Part shown: piece after piece, positions 26,103-33,855 of the stretch
Numbering within the stretch: the first letter of the stretch is position 1
How the letters are laid out: every line of letters starts with the position of its first letter
Assembly (NCBI RefSeq): GCF_039532215.1
Contig: NZ_BAAARN010000001.1
Span: forward strand, 2,217,942 to 2,281,941
Source: Pedococcus aerophilus
GTDB lineage: Bacteria; Actinomycetota; Actinomycetes; Actinomycetales; Dermatophilaceae
DNA length: 64,000 bases
Direction: 5' to 3'
Made by a program: the position numbers and the translations under genes
The notes under the pieces: model-generated
Database searches by the model: none
The model's input: the letters and a program-made list of their open reading frames with translations, nothing else
What the model was told of the DNA's origin: nothing

Positions 26103-29100
26103 GGCCGCGCCACCACCAGGTTGTCGTAGTTGATGCCGGTGGCGTTGCCGCTGGCGTAGGAGAGCTTCACCGTGCGCTTGCCGGCCGTGAGGCTGGTGCT
26201 GAGCGTGGCCGTGCCCCAGGTGTCCCAGTTGGCCGTCGGCGGCAGCGTGAGCGTGCCCACCGTGACCCCGTCGACCTGGACCGTGCGGGTCGCGGACGTG
26301 CCGGACCCGTTGGAGTAGCGGAACTTCAGGGCGTGCGTGCCGGCGACCGCGACGGACACGTCTGACGTCACCGAGTCACCGACCGTCTCGAAGCCGTCGA
26401 CGAAACCGGTGCCGGTGTACCCGGTGTGGTCGGTGTTCGTCGTCGTGCCGGTCGCCGTGCCGAACTCGGCCTCGTACCCCGCCTTGTCGACGCCGCTGAG
26501 GACGACCGAGCGGGCGCTGGCGCTGCTGGCGAGCTTGACGTGGGTCAGCTGCTGCACCGGGTCCCAGTAGTAGCCGGTGGTGGCTGCCGCGAGGGCGCTG
26601 ATGCTGGAGTACGCCGTCAGTGCGGTTCCGGCCGCGGTCACCCCGGTGGGGGCGGTGCTCGAGACCTGAAGCGTGCTCTTGGTCGTCAGCGCCGGGACGC
26701 TGACGGTGGCCTGGTGCGCTGCCCAGTTCTCGGTCGACGTGATGGTCCGCTTCAGGCCGGCGGCGTCGTCGGAGTAGTCGTAGGACGACGTGCCGGACGG
26801 GTAGACCCGGAACACGAGGTTCGAGTACGACGAGACGCTGTTGCCGATCGTGCCGCCGAGCTCGTAGTTCGCGTTGAGGTTGAGCGGGATGATCGCGCCC
26901 GCCTTGGCGAACACCGGGATCGAGTCCGTGCCAGCGTTGTAGGTCTTCGTCCCGGCACCGATGGCGCGGCCACCGTTCCAGAAGTCGTACCACTCGCCTG
27001 CCGGGAGGTAGACGCTCTTGGACGTCGCACCCTGCGTGGTGATCGGCGCGACGAGGAGCTGCCGGCCGAACATGTACTGCTGGTCCTGTGCCCCGGCCGT
27101 GGCGTCCGCCGGGTACTGGATGCCCATGGCCTGCATCATCGGCAGCCCAGTGTCCGCGGCCTGCTTGGCCTCGGTGTAGAGGTACGGCACGAGGTTCATG
27201 CGGACGTTGGCGAACTTCTTGAAGGTCGGGAGCACCGAGGTGTCACCGGTGCGCGCCTGGACGTTCCACGGGGTGCGCGCCTCGGACGTCGAGGGGTTCG
27301 ACTTCTCCGAGTGGTACTGCATGATCGGCGAGAACGTCGCCTGGGCCGCGGAGCGCAGGTACAGCTCGCTCGACGGGAACGTGCCGGTGAACCCGGCCAT
27401 GTCCCACGCCCAGAACGGGATGCCCGACTGGCCCGAGGAGATGCCGGCCTTGACGGCCTGCTGGAACGCCGAGAACGTCGACGCCTGGTCGCCGGCCCAG
27501 AAGATCGAGTTCGCCTGGGCGCCCGAGGTGCCGGCGCGGCTGAACAGCGCGCCCGTGCCACCGGTCTTCGTCTGGACGAAGTTCGAGTAGGCCCGGGTGT
27601 ACTCGTTCGGGTAGGCGTTGTGCATCTCGTCGCCCTTGCGGCCGTCGCTGACGGTGAGGTTGCGCCCGAAGAGCGCCTCGCTGCCATCGGTCTTGAGGCC
27701 GTCGATGCCGATGTCGTCGAACAGGTAGGACCGCTTGCTCATCCACCAGTTCGTTGCGGCGGTGTTCGTGAAGTCGGGGACCGTGCTGTCCCCGAACCAC
27801 TGGCCCGTGGGGATCCGGTACGGCGCCCCCGAACCGTCGCCGACGAGATAACCCTGCGCGGCGGCATACGAACGGTCGTTGAGGTGCTGCTGCGGCGCGG
27901 TGGCGGGGTTGGTGTCGAAGTTCTCCTTGAGCACCGGGATCTGCCAGAGCACCATCTTGATGCCCTGGTTGTGGGCGGCGGTGACCATCGCCTTCGGGTC
28001 GCTCCACGCGCTGCCCGGAGGGAAGGTCAGGTCCGCGTAGGTGAGGGCGCCGCTGCCCGGCTTGGGCGTGTACGTCGCGCCGTGCCACAGGTAGAAGGTG
28101 GCCTCGTCGCTCCACTGCTCGAGCACCATCGCGCTGTGCGGTATGCCGGAGCTGGTGACGTTGGCGAGCTCGGCGTTGACCTCGGCCTGGGTGTTCCACT
28201 CGTTGGCCGACATCCACAGGCCGAACGCCCACTTCGGCGGCAGCTTCGGGCGGGCGGTCGTCGCGGTGTAGGCGTCGAGGATCTCGGCCGGGGTGCCGGT
28301 GAAGAAGTAGTAGTCCATCGTCGACGCCGCGGCCCCGCCGGTGTCGACGGTGAAGCCGGCCATGTCGCTGCGGGTCGTGCCGAGGTTGAACTGGGAGTAG
28401 CGGGTGCTGGGGACGTAGATGCCGTAGCCGGCGGAGTTGGTGAAGAACGGCACCGACAGGTAGGTGCGCTTGGTCGGCCCCTGGTCCTGGTACTGGTTGT
28501 AGACGTAGTTGTGGACGTCGTTGCCACGCTGGTTGGTCTGGTCGTAGCGCTCGCCGAGACCCTCGATCCGCTCACCGGCGGGGGTCAGCCAGTGGTCCTC
28601 GATCTTGGAGACGGTGGTCGAGCCGTCACTGGCCCAGCCGAGGTTGCGGAAGGTCGCGGGGTCGTACTGGCGGGAGATCAGCGTCGTGCCGTCCGCCTTG
28701 TAGACCGAGACACGGTAGGGCGTCTTCTGGATCTTCACCTGCATCTTCGACGTCGCCAGGGTGAGGGTGCCGGCGCTGTCGGTGACGGTGTACCCGGTCG
28801 TTCCGGTGATGTTGAGCCCGGTGCCCTTCGGGGCGATCTGTACGTGGAACCGGTCGGCGGCCGGGAAGGTGAAGCGCACCTTGGGGGTGAACGAGCCACC
28901 CCCGGTGTCGGTCGTCGTGACGTCGACCGACGAGCTGTTGTTCACGTAGCCGGTGACGTTGCCGGTCCCGCTCCACGACGTCGCGGTGAAGCTGTAGGGG
29001 CCGACCTGCCTGGCGCCGGCTCCGTCGACGTCGGCGTTGACCCAGTACTGGATCTGGTCACCTCGGGCGAAGGAGCCGAGGGCGATCTTCCAGTAGGAGT

Positions 29101-29428
29101 TGTTTCCGTTGTTGTAGTCGAAGGCCGCGCCGATGGGGGTCTGGTCGACGCCGTTCTTCTTCCACGTCACCCACACGGTCTGGCCGGGGGAGACCGGCCA
29201 GGTCGTCGCCTTGACCACGACGGACTCCCCGGCCATGGGGTCGCGGGGCGCGCGCTCGGTGGGCTGCGCGCCATACAGCTCGTCCGCGCCGTAGGGGCTG
29301 TGAAACACCCCGGAGAGGGTGCCGGCGAAGGCGGCCTGCTGCGGGATCACCAGCGCGCCGACCATCGCGAGGATCGCCGCGATCGGCAGGGACCAGCGCA
29401 ACCGCCGGCGGGAGTGGGTGGGACTCAT
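26099..29428 (-). CDS. Secreted GH31 enzyme with C-terminal CBM35, probable 3-alpha-isomaltosyltransferase
   Basis: This 1109-residue protein has a signal peptide (RRRLRWSLPIAAILAMVGAL ... AFAG). An N-terminal beta domain (FHSPYGADELYG, PRDPMAGESVVVKAT) precedes the GH31 barrel with FGLWMSANEWN, the nucleophile region IGIDGLKTDGSEALFG near residue 577 and FWAGDQASTF near 645. Residues from about 983 form a CBM35 (YEAEFGTATG ... GINYDNLVV). The domain order and the resemblance of the catalytic regions to the cytoplasmic GH31 of this locus fit 3-alpha-isomaltosyltransferase (CtsY), which joins isomaltosyl units and cyclises them. The ATG at 29428 follows AGAAGGAG. It is first in an operon with the CBM20 enzyme. 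Confidence 0.82.
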   Translation of the reverse strand: MSPTHSRRRLRWSLPIAAILAMVGALVIPQQAAFAGTLSGVFHSPYGADELYGAQPTERAPRDPMAGESVVVKATTWPVSPGQTVWVTWKKNGVDQTPIGAAFDYNNGNNSYWKIALGSFARGDQIQYWVNADVDGAGARQVGPYSFTATSWSGTGNVTGYVNNSSSVDVTTTDTGGGSFTPKVRFTFPAADRFHVQIAPKGTGLNITGTTGYTVTDSAGTLTLATSKMQVKIQKTPYRVSVYKADGTTLISRQYDPATFRNLGWASDGSTTVSKIEDHWLTPAGERIEGLGERYDQTNQRGNDVHNYVYNQYQDQGPTKRTYLSVPFFTNSAGYGIYVPSTRYSQFNLGTTRSDMAGFTVDTGGAAASTMDYYFFTGTPAEILDAYTATTARPKLPPKWAFGLWMSANEWNTQAEVNAELANVTSSGIPHSAMVLEQWSDEATFYLWHGATYTPKPGSGALTYADLTFPPGSAWSDPKAMVTAAHNQGIKMVLWQIPVLKENFDTNPATAPQQHLNDRSYAAAQGYLVGDGSGAPYRIPTGQWFGDSTVPDFTNTAATNWWMSKRSYLFDDIGIDGLKTDGSEALFGRNLTVSDGRKGDEMHNAYPNEYTRAYSNFVQTKTGGTGALFSRAGTSGAQANSIFWAGDQASTFSAFQQAVKAGISSGQSGIPFWAWDMAGFTGTFPSSELYLRSAAQATFSPIMQYHSEKSNPSTSEARTPWNVQARTGDTSVLPTFKKFANVRMNLVPYLYTEAKQAADTGLPMMQAMGIQYPADATAGAQDQQYMFGRQLLVAPITTQGATSKSVYLPAGEWYDFWNGGRAIGAGTKTYNAGTDSIPVFAKAGAIIPLNLNANYELGGTIGNSVSSYSNLVFRVYPSGTSSYDYSDDAAGLKRTITSTENWAAHQATVSVPALTTKSTLQVSSTAPTGVTAAGTALTAYSSISALAAATTGYYWDPVQQLTHVKLASSASARSVVLSGVDKAGYEAEFGTATGTTTNTDHTGYTGTGFVDGFETVGDSVTSDVSVAVAGTHALKFRYSNGSGTSATRTVQVDGVTVGTLTLPPTANWDTWGTATLSTSLTAGKRTVKLSYASGNATGINYDNLVVARP

Positions 29429-29489
29429 CGTCGAGCTCCTTCTGGCCGGGGGGAGGCCGGATCCGGGACATCGTCGTCCCTGCACTTAG

Positions 29490-29541
29490 TTTGGTACTAA
29501 ATTTAGTGGGGAACTTAGAGGTGCGAATTCTGACGTGTCAA
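29490..29541 (-). promoter_or_regulatory. Promoter and ROK operator of the secreted GH31 operon
   Basis: On the minus strand TTGACA (29541-29536), an 18-bp spacer and TAAGTT (29517-29512) form the promoter. The operator TTTGGTACTAAATTTAG (plus strand 29490-29506) lies 5 bp beyond the -10. It is identical over 17 bp to the site at 22957-22973, and flanking GAAC is also shared. Confidence 0.8.
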
Positions 29542-29620
29542 GGCTCTTTGCCAGATACGTACCCAATCGGGCGACGGTAGGTTGGCCGGCGACATCCGGC
29601 CCACGACGGGAGACACCGCC

Positions 29621-30415
29621 ATGGCGGAGCGCAAGCCCCAGCTCGACTACTCCGCTCAGATGGCGGCGATGCTCGACGAGGAGAAGCGACGCCAGAAGGC
29701 GGCCAAGATCCTCGCGGTGCTGCGCCACGCGCTCGGGCGCCCGGACCTGCGCGGCCTGACCGCGCTCGACGTCGGGTGCTCGGCCGGGTACATCGCGGAC
29801 GAGCTCGCCGGGGCCGGGGCCACGACCCACGGGATCGACATCGACGAAGGCGGCGTGGCTCGCGCGAAGGAACGGTTCGGTGCCAACGTCACGTTCCACC
29901 TCGGCGACGGGGAGCACCTGCCCTTCGAGGACGGCAGCATCGATGTCGTCGTGCTCAACCACATCTACGAGCACGTCGTCGACCCGGCCGCCGTGGTCGC
30001 CGAGATCCACCGGGTGCTCTCACCCGACGGCGTCGCCTACTTCGGGCTGGCCAACCGCCTCGGTGTCATCGAGCCGCACCACAGGCTGCCGTTCCTGTCC
30101 TGGCTCCCGCCGAGGGGCGGCGACGCGTACGTCCGCCTGACCCGCAAGGGCGACCACTACTACGAGCGGCTGCGCACCCGCCCGTCCCTGAAGAAGCTGC
30201 TGCGCGCCTTCGACCTCTGGGACTACACGGTGCCGGTGCTCGCCGATCCCCAGAGGTACAGCGGCGGTGACATCGTCCCCGGGATCGCCGCCCGTCTGCC
30301 GCAGGCGTCCTTCCGCGTGCTGATGCCGATCGTCCCGACCTACCTGTGGGTCGGGTTCAAGACGCCGCACACGCCGGCAGGGACCGACGGCGGCACCCCT
30401 CCCCGCCGCGTCTGA
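29621..30415 (+). CDS. SAM-dependent class I methyltransferase
   Basis: This 264-residue protein has motif I LDVGCSAGYIADELAGAGA, the acidic end of strand 2 (HGIDIDEGG), and the motif LPFEDGSIDVVVLNHIYEHV, then EIHRVLSPDGVAYFG. This is the Methyltransf_11 pattern of small-molecule or lipid methyltransferases. The substrate is not known. It diverges from the secreted GH31 operon. A TTG 13 codons upstream is a less likely start. The tail after FKTPHTPAG is disordered. Confidence 0.87.
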   Translation: MAERKPQLDYSAQMAAMLDEEKRRQKAAKILAVLRHALGRPDLRGLTALDVGCSAGYIADELAGAGATTHGIDIDEGGVARAKERFGANVTFHLGDGEHLPFEDGSIDVVVLNHIYEHVVDPAAVVAEIHRVLSPDGVAYFGLANRLGVIEPHHRLPFLSWLPPRGGDAYVRLTRKGDHYYERLRTRPSLKKLLRAFDLWDYTVPVLADPQRYSGGDIVPGIAARLPQASFRVLMPIVPTYLWVGFKTPHTPAGTDGGTPPRRV

Positions 30416-30476
30416 CAGCACTCCGCGCACTCCGCGCACCCCATACCGACCCCGCGCAGCCGACCGACCCCCATAT

Positions 30477-30537
30477 AAACAACGAAGGACCCCCGAAAAG
30501 CATGGGGTCCTTCGTTGTTTCTGTGCGCGAGGGGGGA
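30477..30537. repeat. Direct repeat copy 1: terminator hairpin plus 3' end of tRNA-Leu
   Basis: This segment is nearly identical to 30594-30655. It holds a long terminator hairpin (AACAACGAAGGACCCC ... GGGGTCCTTCGTTGTT) and the sequence GTGCGCGAGGGGGGA, which matches the 3' end of the tRNA-Leu gene. The hairpin can also end the methyltransferase transcript coming from the left. Confidence 0.85.
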
Positions 30538-30593
30538 CACCGTCGCCTCCGCTTCGCTCCGGCTCCTCCCAAATCCACCTGCTGGTCCAACAC

Positions 30594-30640
30594 AAACAAC
30601 GAAGGACCCCCGAAAAGCATGGGGGTCCTTCGTTGTTTGT
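30594..30640 (-). terminator. Terminator of tRNA-Leu (repeat copy 2)
   Basis: On the minus strand AACAACGAAGGACCCCC and GGGGGTCCTTCGTTGTT form a 17-bp stem with a 10-nt loop directly after the tRNA, followed by TGTGTT. It is the strongest terminator in the window. Confidence 0.9.
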
Positions 30641-30641
30641 G

Positions 30642-30724
30642 TGCGCGAGGGGGGATTTGAACCCCCACGCCCTTTCGGACACTGCGACCTGAACGCAGCG
30701 CGTCTGCCGTTCCGCCACTCGCGC
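30642..30724 (-). tRNA. tRNA-Leu (anticodon CAG)
   Basis: The acceptor strands GCGCGAG and CTCGCGC pair over 7 bp. The anticodon arm is CTGCG-TTCAGGT-CGCAG with CAG at positions 34-36. A long variable arm (TGTCCGAAAGGGCGT) and a T-arm GGGGG-TTCAAAT-CCCCC follow. The discriminator is A. The long variable arm and anticodon identify leucine. CCA is not encoded. Confidence 0.95.
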
Positions 30725-31020
30725 GCGGTGAACAGTGTGCTGTATCGGCACCCGGAACTCCAAACCGGCCGCTCGCCCAGCACCACCCACGCCCGACCCG
30801 GCGACACTCCGACACGACAAAACGAGGGGTGCACGGCAGAACTCGAGTCGCCAACCGTCGTTTTGCCGTGCAACCGGCGTTTTGCGTGGGGTGGCGGTCG
30901 GGTGGCTACCGCCCCACGCGCCCACCAGCGCGACGTGGCACGGCGCGGCGCGGCGCGGTGGGAGCCGGGGCCAGCCGAGCCGGTTACGATCAAGGGCCAG
31001 TCAGCGAAGGAGGCCGAGCG
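30725..31020. other. Intergenic region upstream of tRNA-Leu and fhaA
   Basis: This stretch holds the divergent promoters of tRNA-Leu and the fhaA operon. It has an imperfect 21-bp inverted repeat (30818-30838 with 30864-30884; CAAAACG and TGCACGGCA arms match). A -10 candidate TACGAT at 30985-30990 lies 30 bp before the fhaA start. Confidence 0.5.
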
Positions 31021-31941
31021 GTGGGACTGTTCGACCGGGTCGAGCAACGCCTCGAGCGTGCCGTCAACGGTGCCTTTGCGCGCGCCTTCAAGTCGGAGGT
31101 GCAGCCTGTCGAGATCGCCAGCGCGATCCGCCGGGCCATGGACGACCGCGCCGCGATCCTCGGCCCCGGCCGCACGATCGTGCCGAACCTCTACACCGTC
31201 GAGCTCTCCGACACCGACTACGACCGCCTCGGCGGGTACGACGAGGAGCTCGAGAACGAGCTGATCGCCGCCGCCCAGGAGCACGCGGAGTCCCAGCGCT
31301 ACCAGCCCGGCGGCCCGCTCCAGGTGAGCTTCGCCAGCTCGAACGACCTCGAGACGGGCGTCTTCCGCCTGCGCACCTCCACCGCCCGCCGCCCCGGTGA
31401 CGCCCCCGGCCGCCGCAGGAGCGGGTATGGCGCCGAGCCGGCTCCCAGCCCCTCCCCCCGTTCCGGCGGAGTGGGAGCCACAGGCGCAGGAGCCGCGGCC
31501 GGTGCCGCAGCAGCAGCCAACCCGCCTGCGCACGCCGCCCGCCCCGCTGACCGCCCCGAGCGGCAGGTCGCCGACGACGGGCTCGAGGCCACCCAGGCCC
31601 AGGTGCCGGTCGCTCCGCCGGCACCCCCGCGTCGGGTCAACCCGGCCGACCGACCGTGGCTCGATGTCGACGGCGAGCGCTACCCGCTGATGGGGGCGAT
31701 CACCGTGCTCGGCCGTGACGACGCCGCCGACATCATCCTCGACGACCCCGGCATCTCCCGGCGGCACAGCGAGATCCGCGTGACCAACGACGGACCGCAC
31801 CTCGTCGCCAGCATCCGTGACCTCGGCTCGACGAACGGCACGTTCGTCAACAGCGAGCGCATCTCCAGCCAGCGCCTGTCCGACGGGGACCGGATCACGG
31901 TGGGCCGCACCTCCGTCGTCTACCGCGCCGGGCGGCGGTGA
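31021..31941 (+). CDS. fhaA: FhaA-like protein: DUF3662 domain plus FHA domain
   Basis: The protein is 306 residues. The N-terminal about 110 residues (GLFDRVEQRLERAVNGAFAR ...) are DUF3662. A Pro/Ala-rich linker follows, and the C-terminal FHA domain has GRDDAADIILDDPGISRRHSEI and GSTNGTFVN, the Arg, Ser-Arg-Arg-His and Asn residues that bind phosphothreonine. In mycobacteria FhaA binds phosphorylated MviN and links kinase signalling to peptidoglycan synthesis. It starts with GTG after GAAGGAGG and heads the operon running to pknB. Confidence 0.93.
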   Translation: MGLFDRVEQRLERAVNGAFARAFKSEVQPVEIASAIRRAMDDRAAILGPGRTIVPNLYTVELSDTDYDRLGGYDEELENELIAAAQEHAESQRYQPGGPLQVSFASSNDLETGVFRLRTSTARRPGDAPGRRRSGYGAEPAPSPSPRSGGVGATGAGAAAGAAAAANPPAHAARPADRPERQVADDGLEATQAQVPVAPPAPPRRVNPADRPWLDVDGERYPLMGAITVLGRDDAADIILDDPGISRRHSEIRVTNDGPHLVASIRDLGSTNGTFVNSERISSQRLSDGDRITVGRTSVVYRAGRR

Positions 31942-31950
31942 CGTGGACGC

Positions 31951-32472
31951 ATGAGTGAACTCACCCTGACGATCATCCGCCTCGGTCTGCTCGTCCTCCT
32001 GTGGATCTTCGTGTTCAGCGTGGTCGGCGTCCTGCGCGGCGACATCTACGGCACCCGCGTCGTCAGCCGCACCCCGCGCAAGCCTGCACCGGCCAAGCGC
32101 CAGCCCGCGGCCCGCGCCACGCCGGCCCCAGAGGCGGAACCGGCAGCGAAGTCGAAGACCCCGCGCCGCCAGCAGTCGTCGACCCCGCGCACCCTCGTCG
32201 TGACCCAGGGCGCCCTCACGGGGACGAGCCTCCCGCTGCGCGAGTCCGGAACGGTCATCGGCCGCAACCCTGAGTGCGCCCTCGTGCTCGACGACGACTT
32301 CGCCAGCGGCCGGCACGCCAAGATCTTCCACCGCGACGGTGCGTGGTTCGTCGAGGACCTCGGCTCCACCAACGGCACCTTCCTCGGCGCCGAGCGCCTC
32401 ACCGGTCCCGTCCGGGTCGAGGTCGGCACGACCCTGCGCATCGGCAAGACCGTCATCGAGCTGCGGAAGTAG
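31951..32472 (+). CDS. fhaB: FhaB-like membrane-anchored FHA protein
   Basis: This 173-residue protein has one N-terminal membrane helix (LTIIRLGLLVLLWIFVFSVV). A basic, Ala-rich linker (KPAPAKRQPAARATPAPEAE) is followed by an FHA domain with GRNPECALVLDDDFASGRHAKI and GSTNGTFLGAERL. The domain reads phosphothreonine marks made by the kinases encoded downstream. It lies 9 bp after fhaA. In mycobacteria the equivalent (FipA) contacts FtsZ and FtsQ; the same role here is an extrapolation. Confidence 0.93.
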   Translation: MSELTLTIIRLGLLVLLWIFVFSVVGVLRGDIYGTRVVSRTPRKPAPAKRQPAARATPAPEAEPAAKSKTPRRQQSSTPRTLVVTQGALTGTSLPLRESGTVIGRNPECALVLDDDFASGRHAKIFHRDGAWFVEDLGSTNGTFLGAERLTGPVRVEVGTTLRIGKTVIELRK

Positions 32473-32483
32473 GACGCGACCAG

Positions 32484-33848
32484 ATGCCCTTCGCGTTCAG
32501 CTACGCCGCACGTTCCGACGTCGGGATGGTGCGTTCGGAGAACCAGGATTCCGGCTACGCCGGCCCGCGCCTGCTGGCGATGGCCGACGGCATGGGTGGC
32601 CACGCCGGCGGTGACATCGCCTCGTCCGTCGTCATCGGCGCGCTCGCCGACCTGGACGACGAGGCGCTGGGGAGCGCGGAGGCCAGCAAGGCCCTGCTCC
32701 AGCGGATCACGTCGGCCAACGACGAGCTCGCCGAGATGGTGAAGTCCGACCCGAGCCTGCACGGCATGGGCACCACCCTCATCGCGATCCTGCGCTCGAA
32801 CAACAAGCTCGTGCTGGCGCACATCGGCGACTCGCGGGCGTTCCTCGCCCGTGACGGGCAGCTCACCCAGATCACCAAGGACCACTCCTTCGTCCAGTCG
32901 CTCGTCGACGAGGGCCGGATCACCGCGGACGAGGCGATCGGCCACCCGCAGCGGTCGCTCGTCACCCGCGTCCTCACCGGCCAGGTCGACGACGAACCGG
33001 ACATGACGGTGCGCGAGGCCCGGATGGGCGACCGCTACCTCATCGCCTCCGACGGGCTCACCGACTACGTCGCCGGCGACACCATCGCCGACATCGTCAC
33101 CGCCGGCGAGGCCCCGGGGCCCACCGCCGACCGGCTCGTCGACCTCGCCCTCAAGGCAGGTGCCCCGGACAACGTCACCATCGTCATCGGGGACGTCGTC
33201 GACCTGACCAAGGTCGACGCCCCGCCCACGCAGCCGCAGATCGTCGGCGCCGCCTCCACCCGCACCAAGAGCACCCGCGCCATACCCGTCACGCCGGCGG
33301 CCAAGGCCGCAGCGCTCACCCGCGAGGCCACAGGCGGGGACGACGACGAGGTGACCCTCGCCGAGGAGGGGCCGGTCGGCCCAGGGCGGTGGTTCCGCCG
33401 CGCCGCGGTCCTCGCCGTCATCCTCGTGGTCCTCGGGGGAGGCGCGTATGCCGCGTACGACTGGTCGCAGGGCCAGTACTTCGTGGGAGCGCACGACGGG
33501 AAGGTCGCCATCTTCCAGGGTGTCTCCCAGGACCTCGGGCCGATCGCGCTGTCCCACGTCGAGGAGCCGTCCGACGTGCTGGTGAGCAACCTGCCCGACT
33601 TCTACCGTGCCAAGGTGCAGGCCTCCATCTCCAAGGACACCCTCGAGGACGCCGAGGCCCTCGTCGAGGAGCTGCGCATCGAGGCGTCCAAGTGCGCGGT
33701 GAGCCGTGCTACCGGTGGCGCCTGCTCCACCGACGAGCTCACGCCGACCCCGGGCTCGACCACGAGCCCCAGCAGCACGACCACCACCCCGTCCACCACG
33801 ACGACCTCGTCGACGACGACCGGTACCCCGTCGACGACCACCCGTTGA
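32484..33848 (+). CDS. pstP: PP2C-type Ser/Thr protein phosphatase, PstP-like
   Basis: This 454-residue protein has PP2C motifs with metal-binding Asp residues: RSENQDSGYAG, MADGMGGHAGGD, HIGDSRAFL, SDGLTDYV and GAPDNVTIVIGDVV. A linker and one membrane helix (AAVLAVILVVLGGGAYAAY) near residue 310 anchor it, with an extracytoplasmic region and a Thr-rich tail. It reverses the phosphorylation made by PknA and PknB. Spacing to fhaB is 11 bp, and rodA follows after 7 bp. Confidence 0.95.
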   Translation: MPFAFSYAARSDVGMVRSENQDSGYAGPRLLAMADGMGGHAGGDIASSVVIGALADLDDEALGSAEASKALLQRITSANDELAEMVKSDPSLHGMGTTLIAILRSNNKLVLAHIGDSRAFLARDGQLTQITKDHSFVQSLVDEGRITADEAIGHPQRSLVTRVLTGQVDDEPDMTVREARMGDRYLIASDGLTDYVAGDTIADIVTAGEAPGPTADRLVDLALKAGAPDNVTIVIGDVVDLTKVDAPPTQPQIVGAASTRTKSTRAIPVTPAAKAAALTREATGGDDDEVTLAEEGPVGPGRWFRRAAVLAVILVVLGGGAYAAYDWSQGQYFVGAHDGKVAIFQGVSQDLGPIALSHVEEPSDVLVSNLPDFYRAKVQASISKDTLEDAEALVEELRIEASKCAVSRATGGACSTDELTPTPGSTTSPSSTTTTPSTTTTSSTTTGTPSTTTR

Positions 33849-33855
33849 GCGCGCC

